In this document: in pieces, positions 44,433-53,792 of the stretch
How positions within the stretch are numbered: the stretch's first letter is position 1
How the letters are laid out: each line of letters begins with the position of its first letter
DNA from: Rhodobacteraceae bacterium XHP0102
GTDB lineage: Bacteria > Pseudomonadota > Alphaproteobacteria > Rhodobacterales > Rhodobacteraceae
Assembly (NCBI GenBank): GCA_025751475.1
Contig: JAOWLD010000003.1
Span: 62,001-126,000 of the forward strand
Reading direction: 5' to 3'
DNA: 64,000 nucleotides
Program-made: the position numbers and the translations under genes
Notes under the pieces: generated by a model
The model's input: the letters and a program-made list of their open reading frames with translations, nothing else
Database searches by the model: none
What the model was told of the DNA's origin: nothing

Positions 44433-45374
44433 TTATTGGACGGAGCTGGCCACATGTGCGCGGCAGAATTCTTCGAAAGCCGCCTCGTCCGCGTAGCTTG
44501 ATTGGGTTCCGTGTCCTGTAATCGAATGCGCTGCGTATCGTGCTGCGCGGTTCAATGCCTCAAGGGGAGGGACGCCACCCGACAAAAATCGTGCGAAGCT
44601 TCCAATGAATGCATCCCCCGCGCCCGTTGTATCGACCGGATTGACCCGAACTGGTTCGATCATGTGAACTTGGTCGGCAGTAATGAACCTTGCCCCACGA
44701 CCACCGAGCGTGACGATCACATTTCGTATGCCACGCGCTATGATCTGCCGAGCAGCCTCAACCACACGAGTATCCGTATCGACAGGCATCCCAGACAGCA
44801 TTGCCAGTTCACTTTCGTTCGGGCAGAACCAGTCTAGCCCGCCCAGTTCAGACAGGTCTAGGTTTGGATTGGCAGGCGCTGGATTGAGAATTGTTGTAAT
44901 GCCATGCTCCGCGCCAAAGGCCACCGCAGCATAAACTGTTTCCAATGCCACCTCGAGCTGAAGCAAGATCGTATCGCAGTCGATCAACATAGAGGCCGCG
45001 GCCTGCACATCTTCAGGTGATAGATGGGCGTTTGCTCCTTTAACGATGAGGACGGCGTTTTCTCCATCTGGCTCCACAAAGATAGGGGCGACACCAGAGG
45101 CCACGCCCTCGACCATCCGTAAATGACTTACGTCCACCCCATTTCGCTCAAGGTTTGCCCGCGTCTCATGTCCGAAGCTGTCATCTCCAACGCAGGTTAT
45201 CATCGCAACTTTTGCGCCAAGTCGAGAGGCAGCTACGGCTTGATTTGCGCCCTTGCCGCCAAAGCCCTGCTGGAACCTTGGGGCCTCAAGTGTTTCTCCA
45301 CGGTTCGGCATGCGCTCTACATAGGTGACAAGGTCAATCATGTTCGAGCCAATCACGGCGATACGATTAGACAT
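44433..45374 (-). CDS. deoK: Deoxyribokinase DeoK
   Basis: A 313-residue PfkB kinase that phosphorylates 2-deoxy-D-ribose at C5. The opening IAVIGSNMIDLVTYVERMPN has GSNM (residues 9-12) as in Salmonella DeoK, where ribokinases have GSxN; the methionine is linked to deoxyribose preference. FGGKGANQAVAASRLGAKVAM and DTTGAGDAFIGSFARF are the two PfkB signatures. A 252-base gap separates it from the aldehyde dehydrogenase gene on the same strand. DeoC further upstream would cleave the product. Confidence 0.85.
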   Translation of the reverse strand: MSNRIAVIGSNMIDLVTYVERMPNRGETLEAPRFQQGFGGKGANQAVAASRLGAKVAMITCVGDDSFGHETRANLERNGVDVSHLRMVEGVASGVAPIFVEPDGENAVLIVKGANAHLSPEDVQAAASMLIDCDTILLQLEVALETVYAAVAFGAEHGITTILNPAPANPNLDLSELGGLDWFCPNESELAMLSGMPVDTDTRVVEAARQIIARGIRNVIVTLGGRGARFITADQVHMIEPVRVNPVDTTGAGDAFIGSFARFLSGGVPPLEALNRAARYAAHSITGHGTQSSYADEAAFEEFCRAHVASSVQ

Positions 45375-45463
45375 TTCAAGTCTCCATTCGTCAGGTAAAA
45401 GTGAACTGCTGATAGCCTATCAAAAAAATTTGGCTCTATGGTGAAGCTATTTTGAATCAATGT

Positions 45464-45473
45464 GCAAGCTTGC
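45464..45473. promoter_or_regulatory. Palindrome GCAAGCTTGC upstream of deoK
   Basis: The 10-bp perfect palindrome lies 90 bases before the deoK start in a 252-base gap. A regulator for the deoxyribose genes could bind here, but no second copy upstream of deoC was found, so the assignment is weak. Confidence 0.3.
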
Positions 45474-45626
45474 GTTGAATGAGGGTGCGGCTTCACGTTC
45501 CATGATCAAAACATTCATTGCATGAACAGCATGACAATTGGCATGCAGTTATGTTTGATGACGCATCTCTAATTGAAGCCGATGTCAGGTATACGGCGAG
45601 CAGACCCTGAGACAAAATTTTGAATA

Positions 45627-48017
45627 TCACTCACCGAAAGGTAGCCAGACAGTCTTCACTTGGGTTGCACGGCGCAGGTATTCCTCCCCATAGCCTTCGC
45701 GGGTTGATAGCCAGTCGCGCACATAACCACCATCCGTCCATACGGCCTTCAGATTGCCACATGATACCTGCTCAACCATCGTGGATCCCGCCTTGCTGCC
45801 ACAATACCACAGGCACGCGACTTCATCATGCTCGGCTAACGTTTTAGCCAGATCATCACGAGAGCCGGTGATCAAATTGACAACGCCATTCGGTATATCG
45901 GATGTTTCAAGCACTTGATAGAACGTGCTTGCTACCAAGGGATGACTTTGCGAAGCGATGGTGACAACGCTATTTCCCATCGCAATTGCGGGTAGAATAA
46001 GCGACAACATCGAAAGTAAGGGCATCTCATCTGGGCACACGAGGCCCATAACGCCCCATGGCTCATTCAACGATAAGGTTACATGCCGTTGCTTGGTCGA
46101 TTGGAGCGCGCCCGCGAACTTGTCCGCATATGCAGCATACCAGAAACAACGGCGGATGGCCGCCTCAACCTCTGAATTGGCCGCCTTCGTTGTTGCGCCA
46201 GTGGTTTGGACGAGGAGTTCTGCAAATTCAGTGCTTCTTTGCGAAAGGTTCTCGGCAAGGAAATACAACACTTGGGCCCTATTGTGCCCCGCTATATTGC
46301 CCCAGCTGTCAACTTTGGCTGCGGCTTCCACAGCATTACGGATGTCTTTTCTGTTTCCAAGCGCGGCATGCCCAATAACGGCATCGTTTTTGCCCATAAC
46401 TGGATAACTCTGGCCACTATCGGCGCGCACCTGCTTTCCGCCAATATATAGCTTCGCAGTTATATTGATCGCTGGAGCTGCATAGTGAACCCGATTTGGT
46501 GCAGTAACCGCACATTCTCGATTTGGTTCGGGGCGCAGGCTCAATTGATCTGAACGCAAGGGCAAGAGATATTCGAACAGGCCCGCACGCGATCCTTCGC
46601 GGCCATACCCGCTCTCACGGTATCCGCCAAAGGCTGCACCCGCATCAAATAAATTGGTGCTGTTGATCCAAATGACGCCAGCCTTAACCTTCGCCGCAGC
46701 AGCAATCGCGCGATCAATGTCCTGTGACCAGATAGACGCTGCAAGCCCATAGCGCGTGTCATTGGCAAGCAGCACTGCTTCTTCTGGGGTTCTGAAAGTC
46801 AGTGTTGTTGCGATTGGACCGAAAATCTCCTCTCGGTTCACGCGGTGGGCGGGTGCTGTTTCCGTAAAGAAACCAGGCGCACAGAAGAAGCCTTTGTTTG
46901 GAAGCGGTCCTGGTGCTGAATGCAGGACAGCCCCTTCAGTCATGCCTGCGGCAAGCAGATTTTGAATGCGCTCAAGTTGCGGACGTGACACGATCGCGCC
47001 CACATCATTCGCTTTGTCTAGAGGATCACCAATACGCAATGTGGAAAGGCGCGCCTTTAATCGCGCGAAAAAGCTTTCGGCGATGCCTTCTTGCACAATG
47101 ATCCGAGAACCAGCGCAGCAGACCTCGCCTTGATTGAACCATATTGCATCCACAACGCCTTCAACAGCGGCATCTTGATCTGCGTCTTCAAAGACAATGA
47201 ACGGAGACTTGCCGCCAAGTTCCAATGATAACTTCTTACCTGACCCAGCAGTTTGTTCGCGGATCAGACGACCCACCTTTGTGGAACCAGTGAATGCAAC
47301 TTTGTCCACGTCCGGGTGGCCTGTGAGCAATGCCCCCGTTTCTCCGTCACCGTGGACAATATTAACCACACCCTTTGGTAAACCGATTTCAATGCAGATC
47401 TCTGCAAACGCTTGTGCCGTTAGGGGCGTTAGTTCTGACGGTTTCAACACCACGGTATTGCCTGTGGCCAGTGCTGGGGCAATTTTCCACGCCAGCATCA
47501 ACAACGGAAAATTCCACGGGATAACCTGACCACATACCCCCACGGGTTTATAGCCGCGAAATTCGATATCTAAAAGCTCGGCCCATCCAGCATGGTGATA
47601 GAAATGCCGCGCTACCAAGGGGATATCGCAATCGCGGGTCTCCCTTATGGTCTTGCCGTTATCGATTGTCTCCAGAACGGCAAGGAAGCGCTCTTTTTTC
47701 TGCACGTGCCGCGCGATTGCATAAAGATATCGAGCGCGCACATGCCCTTCGAGAGAGGCCCATTTGGGTTGTGCGGCACGTGCTGCTTTTACCGCGGCGT
47801 TGATTTGATCTGGTCCCGCCTTGGAAAGTCGGGCAATCACTTCCTCATTTGCTGGATTAATGACATCACTCATCGGCTCTTCAGGTGCAACGAAACAGCC
47901 GTTGATAAAGTGGCCAACCCCTGCGGAATGGGTGGCAAGCCAGTTTCGAACCTCGGCATCGCTTTCTATTGCAGGGCCATAGTCCATTTTTTCCATAATA
48001 TCCTTGATACTGGGCAT
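45627..48017 (-). CDS. Tandem aldehyde dehydrogenase with incomplete second domain
   Basis: A 796-residue protein. Residues 1 to about 500 are a complete NAD-dependent aldehyde dehydrogenase: Glu266 in LSLELGGKSP and active-site Cys300 in NQGEVCCAGSR. Residues from about 515 repeat only the cofactor-binding half of the fold (VTLSLNEPWGVMGLVCPDEM) and lack the catalytic cysteine region. AGGAACTCCT precedes the ATG. Situated next to deoC and deoK, it should oxidise the acetaldehyde released by DeoC. Long aldehyde dehydrogenases of this type beside deoC are known in alphaproteobacteria. Confidence 0.9.
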   Translation of the reverse strand: MPSIKDIMEKMDYGPAIESDAEVRNWLATHSAGVGHFINGCFVAPEEPMSDVINPANEEVIARLSKAGPDQINAAVKAARAAQPKWASLEGHVRARYLYAIARHVQKKERFLAVLETIDNGKTIRETRDCDIPLVARHFYHHAGWAELLDIEFRGYKPVGVCGQVIPWNFPLLMLAWKIAPALATGNTVVLKPSELTPLTAQAFAEICIEIGLPKGVVNIVHGDGETGALLTGHPDVDKVAFTGSTKVGRLIREQTAGSGKKLSLELGGKSPFIVFEDADQDAAVEGVVDAIWFNQGEVCCAGSRIIVQEGIAESFFARLKARLSTLRIGDPLDKANDVGAIVSRPQLERIQNLLAAGMTEGAVLHSAPGPLPNKGFFCAPGFFTETAPAHRVNREEIFGPIATTLTFRTPEEAVLLANDTRYGLAASIWSQDIDRAIAAAAKVKAGVIWINSTNLFDAGAAFGGYRESGYGREGSRAGLFEYLLPLRSDQLSLRPEPNRECAVTAPNRVHYAAPAINITAKLYIGGKQVRADSGQSYPVMGKNDAVIGHAALGNRKDIRNAVEAAAKVDSWGNIAGHNRAQVLYFLAENLSQRSTEFAELLVQTTGATTKAANSEVEAAIRRCFWYAAYADKFAGALQSTKQRHVTLSLNEPWGVMGLVCPDEMPLLSMLSLILPAIAMGNSVVTIASQSHPLVASTFYQVLETSDIPNGVVNLITGSRDDLAKTLAEHDEVACLWYCGSKAGSTMVEQVSCGNLKAVWTDGGYVRDWLSTREGYGEEYLRRATQVKTVWLPFGE

Positions 48018-48038
48018 AGGAGTTCCTGATACGCGTTT

Positions 48039-49022
48039 TCAGGCCAGAGCGTGGCGGTTAGCAGCCGAGTAGCGGCCCGTAATGTGGTGTTCCAATTGGC
48101 GTTCAATATCGCCCAACATTGAGGAGGCCCCAAGGCGAAAGAGGTCGTTACGGGTCCAACGCGTGCCCAGTTCTTCCTTCATCAAGATGAGCCAAGAGAT
48201 CGCATCCTTGGCGTTTTTCAGACCGCCAGCGGGCTTAAAGCCCACGATCTGGCCGGTCTTTTGATAAAAGTCACGCAAGGCCCGTACCATTGTCAGCGAG
48301 ACTGGTAATGTAGCGTTGATTGCTTCTTTGCCGGTCGAGGTTTTGATGAAATCAGAACCAGCCTGCATGGCAACCATGGATGCTTTGTATACATTACCCA
48401 ATGTTTGCAAGTCGCCTGTCGCAAGGATCGTTTTCATATGTGCGCGCCCACAGGCTTCACGCATGGCCGCTATCTCATCGTAGAGCTTTGACCAATGGCC
48501 TGTTAAAACATGTTCCCGCGTGATGACGACATCAATCTCTTGTGCGCCGTGCTCCACTGCATATTTTATTTCTGCTAAACGCAAGGAAAGTGGCATCAAT
48601 CCAGCGGGAAACCCAGTTGCAACAGAAGCAACAGGGACACCGCTACCCTCAAGTGCCTTCACAGCGTGATTTACCATTGTCGGATACACGCAAACCGCGC
48701 CAACGCACAGTGCATCCAACCCGAGCGCTGTCATAATATCATCCCGCAAAGGCTGACGCGCTTTGGCGCAAAGGCGGCGAACCCTGTCAGGCGTATCGTC
48801 CCCCGCCAAAGTTGTAAGGTCGATGCAGGTGATTGCATGCGCCAACCATGCCGCTTGCCAATCCTTCTTGACCGTTCGGCGCGTCATTAATGTGGTCGCG
48901 CGGCGTTCTGTAGCGGAAAGGTTGACGCGATAGCCCTCAAACCATGCAGGGGTAAAGTCTGCCCCTGTCACACGCTCAAAGCTTGAATTCGATGCAAGTT
49001 GATGCTCTGGATTGAGTGCCAT
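48039..49022 (-). CDS. deoC: Deoxyribose-phosphate aldolase DeoC
   Basis: A 327-residue class I aldolase that splits 2-deoxy-D-ribose 5-phosphate into glyceraldehyde 3-phosphate and acetaldehyde. Schiff-base Lys227 is in DFIKTSTGKE, the proton-relay Lys263 in VGFKPAGGLK and Asp164 in EIDVVI. It has about 60 extra N-terminal residues compared with short bacterial DeoC. It lies 21 bases upstream of the aldehyde dehydrogenase gene in the same direction, giving a two-gene operon. Confidence 0.95.
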   Translation of the reverse strand: MALNPEHQLASNSSFERVTGADFTPAWFEGYRVNLSATERRATTLMTRRTVKKDWQAAWLAHAITCIDLTTLAGDDTPDRVRRLCAKARQPLRDDIMTALGLDALCVGAVCVYPTMVNHAVKALEGSGVPVASVATGFPAGLMPLSLRLAEIKYAVEHGAQEIDVVITREHVLTGHWSKLYDEIAAMREACGRAHMKTILATGDLQTLGNVYKASMVAMQAGSDFIKTSTGKEAINATLPVSLTMVRALRDFYQKTGQIVGFKPAGGLKNAKDAISWLILMKEELGTRWTRNDLFRLGASSMLGDIERQLEHHITGRYSAANRHALA

Positions 49023-49148
49023 TCGAGTGTTTTTCCTGCATTATATGGGCTGTATCCTCAGCGTCCTCGCCCAATTGTCTGTTTGAAATCACAAGTCGAC
49101 ATCAGTGCTTTAAGCAAGGGCCGACTTATTCCCCAAATGAGTTATTCC

Positions 49149-49440
49149 CTATCTCTCAAGCGGATTTAGGCGCAGATTAGGCTGTTGCCGATAGTGCGGC
49201 TTGGTTCCAATTTTGATGAAGTAGACCACGGCGGGTGGTTGTCTGCAATGGGCTGTGTGAGGGATTGACGGTTGTAGAAGAGAACCCAGTGAATGATCCT
49301 GTTCCGAGGGGGAGCCAGATTTCCGACACCCTTAGGCGGTCACATTCAGACGTCAGGAACCGCCAGACGCGATTGATAGAGACGGCTTCGATCCATGCGA
49401 CTGAAACCATCCATTGAGATGGGATTGTGACCCTTTCAAG
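49149..49440 (-). pseudogene. Decayed IS3-family transposase (OrfB C-terminal part)
   Basis: Three minus-strand frames together recall the end of an IS3-family OrfB: AVSINRVWRFLTSECDRL (compare the usual VFIERLWRSLKYE), then HWVLFYNRQ in another frame, then PHTAHCRQPPAVVYFIKIGT to the stop at 49149 in the third (compare RPHSALGGRPPAVVYW). At least two frameshifts and no complete DDE region show that it is inactive. It marks old mobile-element activity between deoC and the gene at 49464. Confidence 0.6.
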
Positions 49441-49463
49441 CGTCCCTGAACCCTCGCTCGATC

Positions 49464-50192
49464 TTACGCTGCAAGCGTGCTGCGCTGCGCGGTCATTGAC
49501 CACAAACGATCAATATGGTCGATGGTCTCAACATCAAATTGATTTTGATGGGTCCAATATTTCCCTGATGAAACGAAATAATTGGCATCTGCCTCGGCGT
49601 TTCGGGCTTGGGCTATGTCTTCGGCTTTGAATGTTGCGGGTTTTACACGCCCCAAATGTGCATGATGTGCGCGTGGGTAGATCAGGCGACTGTGGCGCGC
49701 AGTCGAGAGATTAACCACCGCACATCCCGACTGGGCCGCGAGGACCCATAAGCGCGCGGATTTTGCCTCCAGTGATCGCAGGGTGATGTCGTCTCGCAAA
49801 GGGTCAGCGCGGCCCGTGCCATAAAAATGTGTCGGCCCATTTTGCGGATAGACCATATCACAGCCAATCATGGCAATCACACGCGGTTTGAGCGCGCCAA
49901 GCGCCCAGTAGGCGGCGGTAAAGGCCATGGTGCCACCCGCATAGACGAAGCCGCCATATTGATTTTGAATCGGCACATAATCCGCTGCGGTGACGATCTT
50001 TTGGTCGCCGTGTAAGGATTGTGGTTGTCGGTCTTTTGGGAAATCTTCGGGATGGATGAGGAAGTCCCAATCATCGCGCACGCGCCATGCATTGTTGATC
50101 GCCACAAAGTGTTGCGCGTGGTGGCGCGGGATGTTTTGTGCGTCCAATACCCCTGGGCCAGAGCCGAGAATAATGACCGTATTTGGTGTCAT
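49464..50192 (-). CDS. Uncharacterised protein with N-terminal GSGPG motif
   Basis: A 242-residue soluble protein. It opens with a Rossmann-like strand and loop (TVIILGSGPGVLDAQ), followed by FVAINNAWRV and DWDFLIHPEDFP; a central stretch reads ALKPRVIAMIGCDMVYPQNGPTHFYG. Such patterns appear in DUF115-like proteins involved in sugar-nucleotide or surface-polysaccharide biology, but the match is loose. No signal peptide is present. It is isolated, with an IS remnant on one side and a 516-base gap on the other. I do not assign a function. Confidence 0.6.
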   Translation of the reverse strand: MTPNTVIILGSGPGVLDAQNIPRHHAQHFVAINNAWRVRDDWDFLIHPEDFPKDRQPQSLHGDQKIVTAADYVPIQNQYGGFVYAGGTMAFTAAYWALGALKPRVIAMIGCDMVYPQNGPTHFYGTGRADPLRDDITLRSLEAKSARLWVLAAQSGCAVVNLSTARHSRLIYPRAHHAHLGRVKPATFKAEDIAQARNAEADANYFVSSGKYWTHQNQFDVETIDHIDRLWSMTAQRSTLAA

Positions 50193-50708
50193 GGTTGTTA
50201 AGTCCCATTTGTTGTTTTGCTGACCAAATATGGCCGTTTCATGCCCAATCCTCCGCCATTATTTAGCCGCGGCTATCGGAATTGGGTGTCCCAGCATCGG
50301 GTAAGAAAATGCGGTTATATCGTGGATGTCATTATTGAGTGTGCTTTTCGGTAACCATCTGGAAATCTTTCATTTTTCATAATCATGCTAAACCGCATTT
50401 AGGTCGGTCTATGCCGTTTTCTAATTTAAATTGACAGGGCATGGAGGCTTTCTGTTGGTTTCGGGCGCTTATTCTATCCAAAGGGCAGGGCGCATGGTGG
50501 AGCGCTCAATATCCAAGCGCCTGTTTGGATCAAAATATTTGACCAAAATCTCTTTCAAATTTGGGTCGCATAGATTTGCAAAAGTTTTGTGGCAGGATTT
50601 CTATGTTGCTGCCCTTGGCGGCATGAGCGCTGTGGCCTTGCACCATGATGGCAAAACAGATGGGCGATTGGGCTTGAATTTCGGTGAGCGGCGTTTGACT
50701 GTGTATGT
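50193..50708. other. Gap before modE with no supported gene
   Basis: This is an AT-rich stretch between two divergent genes. An open frame at 50431-50772 overlaps modE in another frame and has no recognisable protein pattern or ribosome site, so it is not called. No clear hairpin or repeat was seen. It should carry the promoters of both flanking genes. Confidence 0.4.
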
Positions 50709-51080
50709 ATGGATGACACTGTTAAACACCCCGTGCTGCGTATTCGGATCGTCTTTGGCGATGGCGAGTTGATTGGTCCAGGCAAGGCGGAGCTTCTGGA
50801 ACGGATCGCACGGACAGGGTCAATTGCGGCTGCGGGTCGGGAAATGGGTATGAGCTACAAACGGGCTTGGCAACTGATCAGCGCGCTGAACGCCATGTTT
50901 CGAGAGCCGCTTGTCGCCAGCACCCGTGGCGGACCAGGGGGCGGGGGGGCGGTGCTGACCGAGGCAGGTCAAAAGGTTCTGCGCCTCTATCGGGCGTTTG
51001 AAGGTGAGGCGGCAGAAGCGGGCGCAGCCCAGCTTGACGCAATGCGCGCGCTGCTTCGGGATATTCCCAGTGGAAAATAA
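50709..51080 (+). CDS. ModE-like molybdenum regulator, DNA-binding domain only
   Basis: A 123-residue winged-helix protein of the ModE N-terminal family: FGDGELIGPGKAELLERIAR, TGSIAAAGREMGMSYKRAWQ and LTEAGQKVLRLYR. E. coli ModE has a C-terminal di-Mop domain that binds molybdate; here the protein stops after the DNA-binding part, so sensing must occur otherwise. It is 65 bases upstream of modA, and the palindrome at 51108 lies in that gap. It probably controls modABC or molybdoenzyme genes. Confidence 0.87.
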   Translation: MDDTVKHPVLRIRIVFGDGELIGPGKAELLERIARTGSIAAAGREMGMSYKRAWQLISALNAMFREPLVASTRGGPGGGGAVLTEAGQKVLRLYRAFEGEAAEAGAAQLDAMRALLRDIPSGK

Positions 51081-51107
51081 CGCTTGCATCATGGGAATTG
51101 ATGTTGC

Positions 51108-51129
51108 GATATGTTTCGTGAAACATATC
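51108..51129. promoter_or_regulatory. Perfect palindrome before modA (possible Mo-box)
   Basis: The arms GATATGTTTC and GAAACATATC flank a 2-base centre, with CGATAT/ATATC ends that recall ModE-type boxes (CG.TATAT...ATATA.CG). It lies 16 bases before the modA start, where bound repressor would block transcription or translation initiation. The adjacent modE-like gene supplies a candidate binder. Confidence 0.65.
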
Positions 51130-51145
51130 TGAAAAGAAACCATCC

Positions 51146-51934
51146 ATGTCGGCATTCCTGTCCCATTCACATCGTGTTCTGATGTTTGCAGCGCTGGCGG
51201 TGCTTGCGATCACGATAAACCCGCTGCGTGCGGCGGCGGGGGAGGTCACTGTCTTTGCCGCGGCAAGCCTGAACAATGCCCTAAGTGCTGTGGCCGAAGC
51301 TTGGACTGAGGACACAGGACATATCGCGGTTCTGTCCTTCGCGGGGTCTTCGGCATTGGCAAACCAGATCATGCAAGGCGCGCCTGCGGATATTTTCATC
51401 TCCGCCAGCGTTGATTGGATGGATGCGGTCGCGCAAGCGGGTGATCTGCGCGCGGGCACGCGGCAAGATATTTTGGGAAATCGGCTTGTGCTGATTGCGC
51501 ATGGGGATGATGCCTCGCCCGTGACGATTGATGCGACGCTTGATCTGCCTAGTATGCTTGGGGATGAGCGTCTGGCGATGGCATTGGTCGATGCTGTCCC
51601 TGCGGGCATTTACGGCAAGGCCGCGCTCACGGCATTGGGGCTATGGGATGGTGTCGCGCCACTGGTCGCACAATCCGACAATGTGCGTGCAGCGCTTGCC
51701 TTTGTCGCGCAGAACGAAGCGCCCTTGGGCATCGTCTATGCCACCGATGCGGCGGTCGAGGAGAATGTGACCATCATCGGCACGTTCCCCGCAGACAGCC
51801 ATCCCGCAATCCTTTATCCCGCAGCGATCACCGCACATAGCGAAAGTCCCGTTGCGGCGGCCTTTCTTGACTATCTGCGCTCTGATCCGGCTCGTGCCAT
51901 TTGGCAGGCCTTTGGCTTTCGGGTTCTCGATTGA
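51146..51934 (+). CDS. modA: Molybdate-binding periplasmic protein ModA
   Basis: A 262-residue binding protein with a Sec signal peptide (cleavage after LRAAA). Anion-contact segments typical of ModA are present: VFAAASLNNALSAVAEAW, SFAGSSALANQIMQGAPADI and GIVYATDAA. It captures molybdate or tungstate in the periplasm for ModBC. Its stop overlaps the modB start (TGATG). Confidence 0.94.
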   Translation: MSAFLSHSHRVLMFAALAVLAITINPLRAAAGEVTVFAAASLNNALSAVAEAWTEDTGHIAVLSFAGSSALANQIMQGAPADIFISASVDWMDAVAQAGDLRAGTRQDILGNRLVLIAHGDDASPVTIDATLDLPSMLGDERLAMALVDAVPAGIYGKAALTALGLWDGVAPLVAQSDNVRAALAFVAQNEAPLGIVYATDAAVEENVTIIGTFPADSHPAILYPAAITAHSESPVAAAFLDYLRSDPARAIWQAFGFRVLD

Positions 51935-52644
51935 TGGCCGCCGATGGGGCATATTGGCTTGGCCCTGCTGAATGGCAGGCGGTGCGCCTGTCCATACAGG
52001 TCTCTTTCTGGGCGACAGCGGCGAGTTTGCCACTGGGTATTTTCACCGCTTATGCGTTAGCGCGGTGGGACTTTATTGGCAAACAACTGCTCAATGGGTT
52101 GGTGCATCTGCCCTTGATCTTGCCGCCTGTGGTGACGGGATATCTCCTTCTGCTCACCTTCGGGCGGCGTGGACCCGTGGGGGAGGCGCTGGAGCAATGG
52201 TTTGGGATTGTGCTGTCCTTTCGTTGGACGGGGGCGGCGGTTGCAGCTGCCGTTATGGCCTTTCCGCTTATGGTGCGCGCGATCCGATTGGCGATTGAAG
52301 CGGTCGACCCAAAACTTGAGCAAGCCGCCAGCACGCTTGGCGCATCGCGGATGTGGGTTTTTCTGACCGTAACACTGCCGCTTATTTTGCCTGGAATTAT
52401 TGCTGGGGCCATACTCGCCTTTGCCAAGGCGATGGGTGAATTCGGGGCAACAATTACCTTCGTGTCGAACATTCCAGGACAAACACAGACAATTCCATCG
52501 GCCATTTATGCCTTCCTGCAAGTGCCAGGCGGGCAGGAGGCCGCAGGGCGTTTGGTCCTCATCGCCGTAGCGATTGCGATGTTGGCGCTTGTGTTGTCCG
52601 AATTTGTCGCACGGCGGGTGGCAAAACGGGTGGCGGGCGCATGA
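51934..52644 (+). CDS. modB: Molybdate ABC transporter permease ModB
   Basis: A 236-residue inner-membrane permease with five to six helices. The EAA loop is LEQAASTLGASRMWVFLTVTLPLILPG and the segment LPPVVTGYLLLLTFGRRGP is characteristic of ModB. The ATG at 51934 shares a base with the modA stop; an upstream in-frame start would overlap modA and is not used. It overlaps modC by four bases. Confidence 0.94.
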   Translation: MAADGAYWLGPAEWQAVRLSIQVSFWATAASLPLGIFTAYALARWDFIGKQLLNGLVHLPLILPPVVTGYLLLLTFGRRGPVGEALEQWFGIVLSFRWTGAAVAAAVMAFPLMVRAIRLAIEAVDPKLEQAASTLGASRMWVFLTVTLPLILPGIIAGAILAFAKAMGEFGATITFVSNIPGQTQTIPSAIYAFLQVPGGQEAAGRLVLIAVAIAMLALVLSEFVARRVAKRVAGA

Positions 52645-53741
52645 CCATTCAGATTGCGATCGAAAACCGATTTGAGGATTTTACCCTTGATGTGGCCTTC
52701 AAGGCCCCAGCAGGGGTGACGGTTCTGTTTGGACCATCTGGGTCGGGCAAGACGAGCGTGATCAACGCGGTTGCGGGTTTGCTGCGCCCCGATGCAGGGC
52801 GGATCGTGGTGGATGATTGGGTGCTGTTGGACACCCAAACCAAACACAACCTTGCGCCACATCGCCGCCGTATCGGCTATATTTTTCAAGAAGGGCGTTT
52901 GTTCCCGCATCTGAACGTGCGCCAAAACTTGCTATACGGGCGTTGGTTTGCGCCGCGTGATGCCCGCCGCGAAAGCCTGTCGCGTGTGGTTGAAATGCTG
53001 GGCATCGGCCCGTTGTTGGAGCGGCGGCCTGCTGCTCTGTCTGGGGGAGAAAAGCAGCGGGTTGCGATTGGTCGTGCCTTGCTGGCTGGGCCGAAACTGA
53101 TCCTCGCGGATGAGCCTTTGGCGGCCTTGGACGAGGCGCGCAAGGCGGAAATTCTGCCGTATTTCGAGCGGTTAAGCGAAGAAGTTTCTGTGCCAATCCT
53201 ATATGTCAGCCATTCATCATCCGAGGTGGCGCGCTTGGCGTCAACGGTTGTGGCGCTGAAGGCGGGGCGTGTGGTGGCCTGTGGTCCGCCCGCCGAGGTG
53301 TTGGGCGATGTCGCGGCGGTTGGCGCGCGTGGCACTGCTTCGATCTTGCGCGCGCGGGTGGTGGCGCACCATCTTGACGGGTTGAGTGAATTATCCACCG
53401 CTGCGGGTGCTTTGTGGTTGCCCCAGATGGATGTGACCGAAGGCCAAACCATCCGTGTTCGGATTGCAGCACAGGATGTGATCCTATCGCGCGCGCGCCC
53501 GAAAGGCCTGTCTGCGTTGAATATTTTGCGCGGCACAATCATGGAAATTCGCTATGGCGATGGTCCAGGCGCGCTGGTGGTTTTGGCAATGGGCGAGGAT
53601 CGCTTGATCGCGCGGATCACCCGCCGTTCGGTTGCCGAAATGGCGCTTGAGCCGCGACAGACCTGCTATGCCGTGATCAAATCGGTCGCTGTCGCGCCAG
53701 GGGATGTGGGGCGGGGGCGCTTTACACAAACGGCACAATAA
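52641..53741 (+). CDS. modC: Molybdate ABC transporter ATPase ModC
   Basis: A 366-residue ATPase. Walker A GPSGSGKTS near residue 33, signature LSGGEKQRVAIGRALL, Walker B LILADEPLAALD and the switch histidine in YVSHSSSEVARL are intact. The last 70 residues (LSALNILRGTIMEIRYGDGP onward) form a Mop/TOBE domain that can bind molybdate and give trans-inhibition. This Mop domain is the only one in the locus, since the modE-like protein lacks one. Confidence 0.95.
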   Translation: MTIQIAIENRFEDFTLDVAFKAPAGVTVLFGPSGSGKTSVINAVAGLLRPDAGRIVVDDWVLLDTQTKHNLAPHRRRIGYIFQEGRLFPHLNVRQNLLYGRWFAPRDARRESLSRVVEMLGIGPLLERRPAALSGGEKQRVAIGRALLAGPKLILADEPLAALDEARKAEILPYFERLSEEVSVPILYVSHSSSEVARLASTVVALKAGRVVACGPPAEVLGDVAAVGARGTASILRARVVAHHLDGLSELSTAAGALWLPQMDVTEGQTIRVRIAAQDVILSRARPKGLSALNILRGTIMEIRYGDGPGALVVLAMGEDRLIARITRRSVAEMALEPRQTCYAVIKSVAVAPGDVGRGRFTQTAQ

Positions 53742-53792
53742 CGCCCGTACGGAGGCGCATTTTCACAAGCCTATGAGCGGTGTAATTGTGGC

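Noticed and set aside
50431-50772. Open frame of 113 codons upstream of modE
   Set aside because: It overlaps modE in another frame, has no SD and no recognisable protein pattern.
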